From positions 143,261,998 to 143,325,997 of the forward strand of contig NC_133771.1 of assembly GCF_003597395.2 (NCBI RefSeq): a stretch of DNA of 64,000 bases, in the 5' to 3' direction. Each line of letters opens with the position of its first letter. The first letter of the stretch is position 1. The notes below the pieces were generated by a model. The model was not told where the DNA came from, ran no database searches, and saw only the letters and a list, made by a program, of their open reading frames with translations. Origin of the DNA: Chelonoidis abingdonii. Its lineage: Eukaryota; Chordata; Testudines; Testudinidae. Shown here piece after piece: positions 1 through 11,549 of the stretch. Made by a program: the position numbers and the translations under genes.

Positions 1-193
1 CGGGAACTATGGGATAGCTACGGAATAGCTACCCACAATGCAACGCTTCAGAAATCGACGCTAGCCTCTGACCATGGATGCACAACGCCGAATTACTGTG
101 CCTAGTGTGGCCGCGTGAAATCTAATTTATAATATCAGTTTTATGAAACCGATTTTAGCTAATTCGATATTATCACATAGTGTAGACATGGCC
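1..193. mobile_element. PIF/Harbinger-type element, terminal part (truncated by window start)
   Basis: The segment resembles the terminal portion of the abundant turtle Harbinger-like family, including the phrases GGGATAGCTACGGAATAGCT and ACCGATTTTAGCTAATTCG. It ends in the characteristic terminus TAGTGTAGACATGGCC at 178-193. Family recognition is from memory. The other end lies outside the window, so the target duplication cannot be checked. No coding region is visible in this piece. Confidence 0.6.
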
Positions 194-1160
194 TTAGTCT
201 CCAGACTTCAGTTTACCTCCCCTATCTGGCATACTCTGGTCTCTTCCTACTGGTCATTCTTCCTGCTGGGACAAGGTTACTTACAGTATCTTAGCCTGTC
301 ATGCTGATTATGATGATGATACTTTGGAGTTCACTTAAGCTGATCAGGCTTTAAATTGATTTAAACAGAGGACAGGAAAGATAAAAACATGGAATGAGGA
401 TGAAGTGACACATGAGTAGGGAAGTAGAGCAGCAGGAATCCTTAGACTTGTATCTGGGAGATGGTTTAGAATTTGGCACATCCAGAAGTAAAGGCCTCAT
501 ACCTTATGGGTCCATTTGTGATTTAGGTGTATCCGAATATTTTCTTAAAGTCCAGAGGGAAAATATTGGACTTTGGAGGTGGCGAGACTCTCCAGAATGC
601 TCAGACTCTAAATATAGCATTGTTCTTCTTTTTGAAATGTTCAAAAGTGTAGTGTTAACCATCACTGTCTCATCAATTAAACCAATGAAAAATAGTTTCC
701 AGTGACACGGGCATTTCTGTCTGCACCAAGAATTCCTAGTCTATTTTTATGTCAACATGTGACTTAAGAATTTTGAAGGTCATTTCACCTAAAAGTGGTT
801 GGGAATTTTTCAACTAAATGGTTTTTCGTCAGAAAATGCTCATTTGTCAAAAAATGCAGAAATGTGTCACTTTTGACAAAACTTGCATTAGTAAAGGCGT
901 CTTAGGTCCAGGATGAAGTTTTTGATGAGAGAGAAAAAAAAGAAGGAAAAAAAATTTAGCTAATAGCCCAGAGGTTAGGGACTCACCTGGGAAGTGAAAG
1001 ACTTCGATTAATGCTAGAGTCACTTTATTTCTCAACTTTCATTCATCATGTGAACTTATCCAGACACAAAGTATTTTCGTAATAGCACAGAAGCAGCAAC
1101 AAAAAGAGAATAGTAATTCAACAGAGTTGAAAGTAAATATGAAGTATTATAAAAATAGTA
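194..1160. other. Unique AT-rich non-coding DNA
   Basis: No coding exon, RNA gene or recognisable repeat was seen. Open frames here are short and without protein-family features. Confidence 0.6.
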
Positions 1161-1600
1161 AAAAGGACGAGAGGTACTTGTGGCACCTTAGAGACTAACA
1201 AATTTATTTGAGCATAAGCTTTCGTGGGCTAAAACCCAGTTCCTCAGATGCATGCAGTGGAAAATACAGTAGGAAGATACATATACACAGAGAATATGAA
1301 AAAAATGGGTGTTGCCACACCAACTACAACGAGACTAATCAATTAAGGTGGGCTATTATCAGCAGCAGAAAAAAAAACTTTTGTAGTCTCGTTATAGTTG
1401 GTATGGCAACACCCATTTTTTCATGTTTTCTGTGTGTGTATATATATATATCTTCCTACTGTATTTTCCACTGCATGCATCTGATGAACTGGGTTTTAGC
1501 CCATGAAAGCTTATGCCCAAATAAATTTTAGTCTCTAAGGTGCCACATGTACTCCTCGTTCTTTTTGCTGATACAGACTAACATAGCTACCACTCTGAAA
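1161..1600 (-). mobile_element. Palindromic interspersed repeat (turtle/crocodile-type, unclassified)
   Basis: Two long arms are near reverse complements of each other: about 1,161-1,347 and about 1,379-1,565, separated by a loop of roughly 30 bases. Each arm contains the phrase GTGGCACCTTAGAGACTAA or its complement, and an AAGCTTTCGTGGGCT core. Beyond the palindrome, 1,566-1,600 carries the tail CAGACTAACATAGCTACC, shared with the elements at 8,914 and 23,113. The body is homologous to the element at 8,914-9,100. The 107-codon open frame over it is a chance frame inside the repeat. Family class is uncertain; the minus strand is chosen from the usual orientation of the family. Confidence 0.7.
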
Positions 1601-2093
1601 TAAAAAATAATAATACTTTTCAGAGGCAAATTCTGTGGCTTCACAGGAACAGACTATGATACTTTAGTGAAAATCCAACCGTAGGTGTCCCTGTGTTCCT
1701 GATGGAAATTAATCCCTATGCTAAAGAGTCTGAGGGAGCACATCTTAAAAACTCTGCCTGCAGGTTCTCAGTTATTTTTAAAAACATGGCAAATTACTCT
1801 AGAGTTTACTATCCAAATCTTACAAAAGCACCAGTCATTGAAGAAAATGGAATAAGCCAAATTTGAGTTGCAGATCAAGCTGTTACTGAGATCTATTCTT
1901 TTGTGTATTTTTAAACGGGGATTATAAAACAATGACATGCTTCTAATTATTGAAACTTTTATATTTCACAAATGCCCGGTTGATTATCTCTAAACTTGCT
2001 TTTTTGCCCACAGTTATCCATTTCTCAGTTCCCCTCACCTTGGCTTCAAATCTCCCTGTTGATTTGTTAGAAAGCACTTTGAATTTGTCCTCA
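1601..2093. other. Unique non-coding DNA
   Basis: Nothing recognisable was seen apart from AT-rich spacer. Confidence 0.5.
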
Positions 2094-2101
2094 GTCTGTT
2101 A

Positions 2102-2969
2102 TAGGGTTGCCAGCATCTGGTTTTTGACTGTTAAATGTCCATTCGGCAGTGCAGTGGGGCTAAGGCAGGCTCCCTTCCTACTCTGGCTCCACGCAGCTCC
2201 CGGAAATGAAAGGCATGTCCCTGTGGCCCCTAGGTGCAGGGGTCATCAGGGAAGCTTCACGTGCTGCCTCCGGTCCGAGTGCCAGCTCCGCAGCTCCCAT
2301 TGGCTGAGAACTGTGCAGAGCTGCCCAGTCATCCCTTTGCCTAAGAGCTGGACATGCAGGCCACTTCTGGAAACTGCATGGAGACTGCCTCAGCACTGCT
2401 GCACTGCCAACTGGGAGCAGCCTGAGGTAAGTGTCACCTGGCTGGAGCCTGAACCCCCATCTGCACTCCAACCTCCTGTGTCAGGTCGAAGTCCCCTCTT
2501 GTCCCCTAACTCCCTCCCAGAGCCTGCACTCCAACTCTCTGCCTCAGCCCTGAGCTCCTGCAGAGCCCACACCCCAGCCCTGAGGCCACTCATGCACTTC
2601 AAACCCCTTGGCCCCAGCCTGTAGCACCTTACTACTCCCCAAACCCCACATCCTCAGCCCCACCCCAGAGCCCACACCCCCAGCCAGAGCCTTTACTCCC
2701 TCCAACACTCTAACCCCCTGCCCTTGCCTGTAGCCCCCTCCTGCACCTTGAACCCCTCATTTCTGGCCCAAGCCAGAGCCTGAACCCCAGACTCCTGCCC
2801 CAGCCTAGCAAAAGTGAGTGAGGGTGGGAGAGAACAACAGAGAGAGGGGGGATGGAGTGAGTGACAGGTGTGGCCTCAGAGAAGGTATGGGGCAGGGGCG
2901 GGACCTCAGAGAAGTGCTGGGGAAAGGAGTGAGGCAAAGTTTTGTGCGATTAGAAAGTTGTCAACCCTA
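2102..2969. mobile_element. Non-autonomous hAT element, 868 bp
   Basis: Short terminal inverted repeats are visible: TAGGGTTGCC at the left and GTCAACCCTA at the right, imperfect at one base. They are flanked by an 8-bp target duplication with one mismatch, GTCTGTTA at 2,094-2,101 and GACTGTTA at 2,970-2,977. Eight-base duplications and such termini are typical of hAT transposons. The interior is GC-rich with repeated CCAGCCC/GAGCC phrases, which give a 224-codon frame without any protein-family signature. No transposase is present. Confidence 0.8.
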
Positions 2970-2977
2970 GACTGTTA

Positions 2978-4321
2978 TCAAGGCCTAACATTAGTCCACA
3001 ATCAAATACATGTTAGTGAAGTGTCTTTTAGTATTTGTCCTTGTGAATTAAGGAGACAGAAGCAATGAGTTGATGATATCAGATTTTCCAATTTAGGCTG
3101 TTTATCTTTTTCTAAAAATACTGATGTGATGCTTCTTTTGGTTATCAGTGATTTAAAGCTGTTTTCTGCTTTCCTGCCTCCATCCCCTCTAGTATCTGTT
3201 GAATGGGTTCCAAAAGCTAAATTGTGTGTCAGAAAAACAAAGAGAATGAGTGTAATAGAGAAATTCTGCCTGCTTTGCATAATATCTTCCTTGATTTGAT
3301 GTGTTTTTTATTTATCTTAATTGCCAAATTTTGAGGCCTTGAATTGCAGAAATGTATTAAAGTTAAGGAACGGGTTAAGGTTTTTCTTCTGGTGTTCTGT
3401 GTTAATGTTTCCTGTGGTTTCAATCCACCATGTTTGTTCTCATCCTCCTGCTAGTGTTGCAATGTATGCTATACTTAGGACAGAGCATTTCCCTCACTTT
3501 TAGGTTAGTTCATTCATTTTGAATGTTTTGGCTCATTGAGTGAAATCCTGTTCCCACTGAACTCAGTGAAAGTATTGCCATGGACCTCAATGGAGCCAAG
3601 ATTCCATCCCTTATCTTACATCTTTCCAGCTGGTTCACTACGTTTTCAATTTAAAAGATGTGATCTACTCTGGGAAATGGTATTTTTATGTTACATGTTT
3701 ACTGGGTGACAACAATTTCTATATGAAATATGTACCATTTCACCAGTCATCACAAAGACCGATGTAGAGTTTGTGGCAGAAAAACTCTACATAGGCACAG
3801 GAAAGGTTTTCTCATTTTTAAACGGCACTATGATTTACTGAATAAGAAGACAAATACTTAGTTTTGAACTCTCCAGTGTATTCTAAAAGATCTGTTACGA
3901 CAGAGAGGATTCCAGTGAAGTTTGTTATATATCTTGTTTACAGCACTGGAGCAGCTGTACAGTAGCAATAATTCTGCACATAGTTGACCTTTACAAAATT
4001 TTAAGGTAGCTGAAATTTTACTAAATATATTTATACAGACTCATTAGATTGCAGCTACACATTGATGAATGTCAGGACTGCATTTCTAAATGTTGCATTT
4101 AAAAATATGACTTACTAAATGATGCTATTATAAAAAAAACATTTTCTTTTCAAAACCTGTTACTATTTTGATTAGTATCTTTCTAGTCAGTGTGGGAAGA
4201 CACTCTGAGCTACATCCCAGTCCCTGTCACGATGGGATATATTGATATCAATAGAGTTACTCGGAGTTAACATTGGTTTAACATTATCCAGAGCATATTT
4301 TAATCTGTGAAACAATCCAGG
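2978..4321. other. Unique AT-rich non-coding DNA
   Basis: No gene or recognisable repeat was seen. Short open frames only. Confidence 0.5.
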
Positions 4322-4676
4322 CTAGATTCCTATCTCACTTACATGGGTGTAAATTCAAAGTAACTCATTGTCTTCAGTGGAGGGTTAACATAATATTAAA
4401 CTGATGTAAGAGAGATCAGAATCTGGCCATTTGCCTTTCTGGAATACCAATTTTATATTTAAGCGTATTACTCCTATGGATGGAGCATTAACGTTATGTG
4501 GAAGTAGCCATTACAGGGAAGTCAAGTGGTATGAAGGCTTGTGTAACTCCCATAGTCATTCATGGGAGTCATGTGATTGAAGACCTGATTCTAGTCTCAT
4601 TTACACCAGTTTTACACCACTGTAACTCCCATTGACTTCAGTGGTGTTACTCCTTATTCAGTCTGGTGTGATACCA
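4322..4676. repeat. Old interspersed repeat, two partial copies
   Basis: Two related passages, about 4,322-4,430 and 4,545-4,676, share the order 'gattc - ctcatttacac - gtaactc - cttcagtgg'. This resembles a dispersed reptile repeat in which a segment near TTTACACCAG is followed by GACTTCAGTGG. The family is recognised only loosely and the boundaries are approximate. Confidence 0.4.
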
Positions 4677-4991
4677 GAATCAAACACCTAAATTTGAATC
4701 TTAGGTTTAATGCACAGCTCTGTCCCTGCACACAACTATATAAGGAGCACCAATGGATGCTTCCTGTTTCAGTTGGCCACAGAGCAGTTATGGCTACAGG
4801 CAGAGGTGAAAAGGCAGTGGTATCTGGGCCTGACTGGAGATCAACTCCAAGCAGATGGGGGAAAAGAGAGTGCTGAAGAACCAAAAGAGGAATGGCAAGA
4901 GAGAGCTTAAGTAGGAGGAATATGGAATAAGGGGAAAGGAATGAAAATTGTAGAAGTGAAAAGAGATACTGCATGAGAACACAGAAGAATG

Positions 4992-5169
4992 ATGATAAAA
5001 GAGAGAGGAATAAAAATGAGGGAGGAAAGAAGATACACAGTACATTAAAACATGCTGTTAGAGCAGCACCACCTGTCTGTTACAGGCAAGCAACTCTGTC
5101 TTCAGGAAAACCAATAACAGATGTCAGAAAGTGGTGGAGGAGGCCCCATTGTCTGATGTGACAGACTTT

Positions 5170-5205
<36 letters not shown>

Positions 5206-5425
5206 AAAGAAAAAATAGAATGTAGTTTTGCCATGGTGGTCCATTANATGATAAAAGAGAGAGGAATAAAAATGAGGGAGGAAAGAAGATACACAGTACA
5301 TTAAAACATGCTGTTAGAGCAGCACCACCTGTCTGTTACAGGCAAGCAACTCTGTCTTCAGGAAAACAGATCAAGAAAGCAAATGGAATGCCCCTAATTA
5401 GGGGCAGTGAAATGTTGAAGAGACT

Positions 5426-5461
<36 letters not shown>

Positions 5462-5502
5462 AAAGACAAAATAGAATGTAGTTTTGCCATGGTGGTCCAT
5501 TA
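4992..5502. repeat. Local duplication around a one-base gap, probably a misassembly
   Basis: A 120-bp block at 4,992-5,111 recurs without visible change at 5,248-5,367. A second block, a poly(A) run followed by ATTGAAAAGA and ending CCATTA, occurs at 5,174-5,246 and again at 5,430-5,502. The spacers between the paired blocks (5,112-5,173 and 5,368-5,429) are unrelated to each other. A single N at 5,247 lies exactly at the junction of the two copies. Both copies having the same A-run length and sitting on either side of an N points to overlapping contig ends that were not merged. Confidence 0.8.
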
Positions 5503-7446
5503 AAAGACCAGAGAGATGGAAACTGCTATAATTTTGATGAGGATTTCTTCAAATTTAAGTGGGTGTCTTGAAAGTGCATTAGAAAGCTGGAGTATCCTAT
5601 TTAACATGTACTAGCCTGTGTGGTGCATATCCAAAACATCCTATTATATTTTAGAGCTGTTCCTGAAAGATGGAGTTCTGTCCATCAAAGCCTGACCCTT
5701 TGAACTGCTGTGGCATTCTGGAGGGGCTCTCTTGATAGCAGAAGACTTCTAGATATGTCATGCAAGCGTTTTCACTTGTTCAGTGAACCTGGAGAAGAGA
5801 CTCAGACATCTGCTACCCTACATCTAGTAGTGGGACCACATTAGGGAAGAAACTTGTTACCTTATTCTTCTCGAAACAACTTAGGGTTTTGCTTGGATCC
5901 CACAAAGTATATGTTTGGCCCTGTGTGGTGTCCTGGCTAGTTTGGGTAGTTCTAGTTTGCTAATTTAAACTCTTTGCAACTTTGATTGTATGCTGCATTT
6001 TTCCACTTTCTGGCATCAACCATTGCTGTCATGAAGTCCTTGTGCCATGATCAATGGAAATTGGAGTTGGAGGGCCCATGTTCCCTAGTGAGGCTGTGAT
6101 TAAGGGGACACCAGGGGAACAGGGAAGAAAAGGTGTTAAGCTGGAAGCAACTCAGCAACATGGACAGAACGGCCCACAGGTTTAAAGTTCTACCTGTTCA
6201 GTTTATTCTGCATTCAGCTCTACTTGTTGCTGATGTAACACTGTGTACTCATTGCGCAAATGGGCCTATAATTCACCTACATAAAAGAAATATTGAAGCA
6301 ATGTTGAGAGTTTGACATGAAATCACAACAGCAAGGAAAGTCAGACCTGAGGTTGAAAACAGAACTGAGGGAATGGTTTAAAAATCATGAGGTGTTTTAA
6401 AATGAATCTCCTTTTTTGGATTGCTTTTTTCTTTCTTTGATTTGATTTGTTTTGTAACATTTCAAAGGAGATCTCCCACCATGTGAGAGACTTCTCTCTT
6501 CTTCCCTTTTCCTCTCATTTGTGCTGACATTTCAGTTTAAATCTCAATCTCAAATGCACCTACTGTTTCCTTAGCAGCTAGGAAATGGACTCACTTAGAA
6601 CCATCTAAATATCTTTGGGAATCTGGAATTTATAGTCTGTCCCCACTTCCCTAATGCTGCTCATTAGAATGTTGAAAGAAAGAGAGTTTAAAAAAAAAAG
6701 TGTTGTCCTGATTCTGTAATCTTTAATGGCAAGGTCTTCCACTCTCTGCCCTACCCTGCCCAACTTCTGCTTGATCATGTCAGTTGAAAATTAAACCTTA
6801 AATGTGCCATACACACACAAGGGTAGACAGGACCTCTGGGGTATCATATGGAAGCTCAAATTTATTTTTAAACACAAAATTAGGTCCTTCAGACTCCCCA
6901 GGACTCAAATGCACCCCTCTCTCTGAATGGTCCCCCTATGGTGTGAAGCTTCTGGTTTACAGTTTAACTCCCTCAGGGACACATAGCAGTTGTGACACAG
7001 TCAACGCATACACATTTTGTTCAGTCTATCAACTTTATGCTCTTTACTTAACAAATAAAGCACAGGAGAGTACAGATCCTACAAAACAATAAAACATCCT
7101 AAAGACAGCGTCCCTCGGTAGCTCACTCTTCTATTGGGAGTTCTTGGAAGATCATCTGTGTTCTGTCAGACAGGCAGGGAGTCCTCCATCTCCTTGACTC
7201 TCCTGGTCCTGTACCAGGCTCCTTCATCTTACTCGCATGCAGGTCCCCTCTGTGAGTCCCTCTGTAGACTCCTGCTGGGGTCACCTGCTTCTTTTATTCT
7301 GCCTTTTGGTAATTTTTTCATTAGTCTCAAACTCCCCTCCCTTCAAACAAGAGGAGGAAATATCTTCTCCCCAGGGAGAGCAAACCCATTGTCCCAAGAT
7401 GATTTATTTGGAATAGATGATCCTAGAGTGCTGATCACTCATCATT
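5503..7446. other. Unique non-coding DNA
   Basis: No coding exon or RNA gene was seen. Short open frames at 6,133, 6,802 and 7,134 have no recognisable domain. A short poly(A) run lies near 6,690. Confidence 0.5.
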
Positions 7447-8410
7447 GGGCAAATCTATGCTTAAAATGCTGCATTGGCACAGCTGCCCTGCTGTAGCGCT
7501 TAAGTGAAGATGGTCCTGCACTGGCTGGAGAGCTTCCCCCGTCGGCATAGTTCATCCATCTCCTTGAGAGGTGGTAGCTATGTCGATGGGAGAAACTCTC
7601 TCATTGACATAGCACTGTCTGCAGGGTGGTGTAAAGGTGTGGACTCACCCCTGCGGCGTTTCCTACTGGTCTCTCAGGGAGTTAGCTTGATTTCCAGCCT
7701 GAAGCGCCCTCTGCAGACTAGTGATCTGCTACAGCTTAGCCCCCATGTCCATCCCAGGACCCCGGTGCCACTTTAACTGGGTGCTGTCCCTCTGGCAGTA
7801 CCCCCACAGTTCTGGGTCTCCCCCTCCCACTATCCCCACTTCACCTCAATCTCGGCTACTGCCAGTCATCACTTAGCCCCCATTCACTGGGGCAGACTGC
7901 AGTGTATCAGTCACTCATCACAGGCAAAGGGGTTTGGATCTGCTGCGTCTGCCTACCCATGGGCTGCCCCTTTGCAAACCCAGTACTCAGTTGGCCTTAC
8001 CCTAGGCATGCAGCTTGGGCGGTTTTCAGGCCAGAGCCCCCCAGCTACACTTGCCTTCCCCCCAGCCCTGCTCCACATTAGGTACCCAGGTACGCTCCCT
8101 AGCAGCTAGGCCCTTCTCCCTCTAAAGGCAGAGAGAACGTATTTGCTCCTGGCTTCCCTTGCCTTTATAGGGCCAGATGGGTCTGTGTGGAGCGTGGCCA
8201 CAGCTGAGGCTGTTTTCCCCCAATCAGCCCAGCTTTTCCCCTGCTACAGCTCTCTCAAAAGGCTGTTTTAAGCCCTTCCGGGCAGGAGTGGATAACCACG
8301 CCAGTACAGGTGGGTTAGGTTGTTATAACTATATTGCTCAGGGATGTGGATGTTTCACACCCCTGAGCAAAGCAGTTATACCGACATAGGCTTGTAGTGT
8401 AGACCTGGCC
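7447..8410. mobile_element. Harbinger-like MITE interrupted by a solo LTR
   Basis: The outer segments 7,447-7,629 and 8,309-8,410 together read as one palindromic MITE of the family that also occurs at 50,309-50,519. The right part holds TTGCTCAGGGATGTGG followed by its near-complement and ends TAGTGTAGACCTGGCC. A 3-bp ATT flanks both ends, in line with the 3-bp duplications of PIF/Harbinger elements. The MITE is split by the LTR at 7,630-8,308, so it is older than that LTR. Confidence 0.7.
7630..8308 (+). mobile_element. Solo LTR of an endogenous retrovirus-like element, 679 bp
   Basis: The segment begins TGTAAAGGTGTGGACTCACC and ends CCAGTACA, giving the TG...CA ends of an LTR. It is flanked by a perfect 5-bp direct repeat, GGTGG at 7,625-7,629 and 8,309-8,313. 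Outside that, the host MITE continues without loss. No internal retroviral genes are present, so this is a solo LTR left by recombination. The sequence matches an abundant turtle LTR that I know from memory. The chance frames at 7,504 and 8,177 overlap it and are not genes. Confidence 0.85.
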
Positions 8411-8647
8411 ATTGTCTCTGGCCTGGCAGAGATATGACATAACCTGCTCACTCCTGGGGGATTCACATTCAATAGGCTTTCCTGATTTGGTAATTTCATG
8501 ATAAAATATTCCAAAATTAAGAAGTGGTACAGACAGAACTGCCAATTTGTCACAATGTGTGCATTCTGAGCTCATACTTACAGAATCTATAAAAATAAAT
8601 TGTGGAACTTTGTTGTTCCTCTGCCTATTAGGCATTTGATTTTAGAG

Positions 8648-8794
8648 TATGTGTATACTGCAAGAAAACCCCATGCCAGTGCAGGGGTGTTGGAACAATT
8701 TTTATGTTGAGGGTGCTGATGATGGAAACCATATTATTACTACTTCAAGCCAGGGGGTGTGGTAGCACCCCTAGTGCCAGTACCACTGTGCCAG
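8648..8794. repeat. Interspersed repeat fragment
   Basis: The passage around GTTGAGGGTGCTGATGATGG and the CACCCCTAGTGCCAG phrase resembles a dispersed turtle repeat. Boundaries and class are uncertain. Confidence 0.35.
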
Positions 8795-9213
8795 TGAGTC
8801 TCCGAGCCCAAGTCAACTGACTCAGGCTTGTGGGGCTCATGCCACAGAAATAAAAATAGCACTGTAGATGTTCTGCTAGGGCTGGAAGTCAAGCTCTGAA
8901 ACTTGATGAGGAGGAGCAGAGAATCCTGTGGCACCTTATAGACTAACAGACGTTTTGGAGTGTGAGCTTTCGTGGGTGAATACCCACTTCGTCAGACGCA
9001 GGTAGTGGAAATTTCCAGGGGCAGGTATATATATGCTAGCAAGCAAGCTAGAGATAACGAGGTTAGTACAGATCCAGACTAACACGGCTACCCCTCTGAT
9101 ACTTGATGAGGAGGGAAGTCTCAGAGACTGGGCTCCAGCCTGAGCAGGAATGTCTACACTGCTGTTTTTAGACCCATAACACAAGCTGTCTGAGCCCAAG
9201 TCAGTTGACCTGG
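8795..9213. mobile_element. Hairpin MITE (TGTAGAC-type ends) split by a SINE-like insertion
   Basis: The two sides, 8,795-8,913 and 9,114-9,213, are roughly inverted copies of each other. GAGCCCAAGTCAACTGACTC on the left and GAGCCCAAGTCAGTTGACCT on the right are both retained, as are GCACTGTAGATGTTC on the left and AATGTCTACACTGC on the right. This is the family seen at 20,080 and 26,550. The element at 8,914-9,100 sits near its centre. Confidence 0.6.
8914..9100 (-). mobile_element. SINE-like interspersed repeat with 13-bp target duplication
   Basis: The insertion is bounded by a perfect 13-bp direct repeat, ACTTGATGAGGAG at 8,901-8,913 and 9,101-9,113. A duplication of this length indicates LINE-type target-primed integration. 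Reading the minus strand, it starts with TATCAGAGGGGTAGCCGTGT and ends in the GTGGCACC region. Most of it aligns with the palindromic repeat at 1,161-1,600. No coding potential is visible. The family is abundant in turtles and crocodilians; I do not know an agreed classification. Confidence 0.8.
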
Positions 9214-11158
9214 ATCCTAGACTCTGCTGGTTTTTGTTGTTGTTCTTGTTTGTTTGTTTTTTGTTTTTGCAATGTAAAATTACGCTCTGTTATCATTATT
9301 CTAATTGTATGGTACTCAGAGGGAGCCTTAAAAAAAACACTATAAAAATGACAGTTTCTTTACCTAAAAATGTCATGACTTTGAAGTCCAATATCTTGAA
9401 CCATTATAAGGCTAAAAACTGGTACTGGCCCACTGGGAAGCTGGAAATCTCCCTTTTCTTAGCAAGAAAATTAATGAAAAACTGTTGAGAATTGTTGAGT
9501 TAAGTGAGATAAGTTCAGTGGTTTCAATACTATTGCATTAAGTAACTCTGAAGTTACTTTGAATGTTTTAGGTACAATAAAAGTGTTTCACAATAATGTT
9601 TAAAATTAGTCAATGGAAAAGAAGGAAAATAAGTGTACAGAACACTTATTTATAGCATACTTTTCCATGGCTAGAAATCACCTTTCATTATACTCACATA
9701 TATATTGTGCAGATAAGTACCACAGAAAGCAAACATGAATATCACAACAGTTATTTTGGGGGTAAGGTGAAGAATACTGTATATGATGCTGAATTTGCAG
9801 TTAAAATGAAAATACTAGTGTATACATATTCAGGCTCAGAGTTTTAGTCCAGAAATGTTCACATCTTCAATTTTGGAAGTGGTTGCCTAGCAAAAGTCAA
9901 CTTTAAACAAGTTGTTTTGAGAGAACCAAGTAAAAGTGCTGTATGAAAGCTAAATGAGTGAAAAATATTTAATTAATGTTTCTGTAAAGTAAAAGCTGGA
10001 TGGTAGGGCAAGATATGTCATAGAGTAATGTATTACACAGTCTACTTTTAATGTTTTGCCATGATACAGTATCTCTGGTATTTTCTTGTTGATCCAACTT
10101 CAAAAGCCAGTTATAGTCATTCTTTTCTGCAAGGCCCAATTGATATTGTGTTCCATGAAAAATGCAGGCACTGCTGCCTGTAGTAATATTTTTTGTTCTT
10201 TTTCCTCAGTGAACTGCAGTAAAAGTTAAAGAAGCAAGCATTCTAGCTTCATAAATCTGTGAGAAGAAACTATAGTCTCTTACTAACATGACGCAATGAA
10301 ATATACAGAGATTTAAGGGGAGCCAAAAGCAGGCACTGGGGCATTAGAGATTATTTTCAAAGATAAAGTTGCTAATACCAACTTTAAAATAAATCAGAAG
10401 TTTAGGCACCTCCACTGAAATATATCTAAATTAGGAGGGTATTAGGCTTTAGAGCCTCATGAAGAGGAGAGAAAGTGTTTACTGTTTGGAGAAACTGTTT
10501 TAAATACATTCAAAATGTGATAAGGGCAGTAAAAATAAATCATTCTGAAATTTAGTCCATTTGTGCTAGTTTCTACAATTTTATATGCAATAAATGTAAA
10601 AGTAAGTAGTTTGTTGATAATACATTTAATAAAGAGACTTGCTTTGTGACCAATAGTGATCCAAGTGAATTAGAACCCTTTGGAGATGACAAGATATTGG
10701 CACCTCTCCTTCTAGTCCAATACTCCAATTTGCTTCTCAGCATCCTGTGCCCTGGTTCCAGTGGTGCCTCACTGGGGGTCCAATAGCAATTGGCACAAAG
10801 GACTCTGTAGTTCAGCTTTTTCTGTCTCTCTTATTTTGTTCTTTTTCTTTCCCAGGTTTCTTTCCTCAATTTATCTTATTTATTGTTTTTCCCCTTCTAC
10901 TGATGGGGCAAAACTGGATTGGTAAATCCAACCACCTTTGTAATTTGGGACAGTGTAGTTTCAAACAGCTTTGGTTCAGGGGATCCAAACCTGAATTGTT
11001 CTGTTTTCCTACTCTTGGTAAGCTGTGCCTAAGATCTCAAAGTGAGTGAAATCTCAGAAGAGCTTATGAGATTTCAGTGAATCTGAATTATTGCCCTTTC
11101 AGCATAAACCACAAACTCTAAGTGCTAACCTGAGCCTAATCCAATCCTGGATCCAAAT
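9214..11158. other. Unique AT-rich non-coding DNA
   Basis: No coding exon, RNA gene or recognisable repeat was seen. The 100-codon frame at 10,747 has no identifiable domain. Confidence 0.5.
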
Positions 11159-11161
11159 ATC

Positions 11162-11408
11162 GGCCTGGTCTACGTTTGAGGGGGAGGGAGTAATCTAAGT
11201 TGCGCAACTTCAGCTATGTGAATAACTTAGATCTACTTGCAGCGGTGTCTACACTGTGGTAGGTCGACTGCTGACGCTCCCCTGTTGACTCCGCTTATGG
11301 TTCTCACTCCGGTAGAGTACCAGAGTTGATGGGAGAGCACTTGGTGGTCGATTTATCACATCTTCACTAGATGGATCGATCACTGTGGAGTTAAGTTTAG
11401 ACATGCCC
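11162..11408. mobile_element. PIF/Harbinger-like MITE, 247 bp
   Basis: The left end reads GGCCTGGTCTACG and the right end TTTAGACATGCCC, so the termini are imperfect inverted repeats of the GGCCTGGTCTAC type. A 3-bp ATC lies immediately outside each end, at 11,159-11,161 and 11,409-11,411. Three-base duplications are typical of PIF/Harbinger insertions. No coding region is present. Confidence 0.7.
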
Positions 11409-11549
11409 ATCATCTCAATCCATCTTTTCATATTTTTCCCTGACTCTTTTCCATTTTTCTTTTGGTCTCTGCAGGACCTCTGGGTCATCACTGTACTAAT
11501 TCATTGGCAAAAAAACTACATTAATACTGAGTTAATGTTGCTTGGTGAT

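Noticed and set aside
1161..1600. CRISPR-like or regulatory hairpin array
   Set aside because: It is a single palindromic interspersed repeat of a eukaryotic genome, with a homologous copy at 8,914.
1950..2624. 224-codon open frame as a protein gene
   Set aside because: Most of it lies inside the hAT element at 2,102-2,969 and consists of CCAGCCC-type low-complexity sequence without conserved domains.
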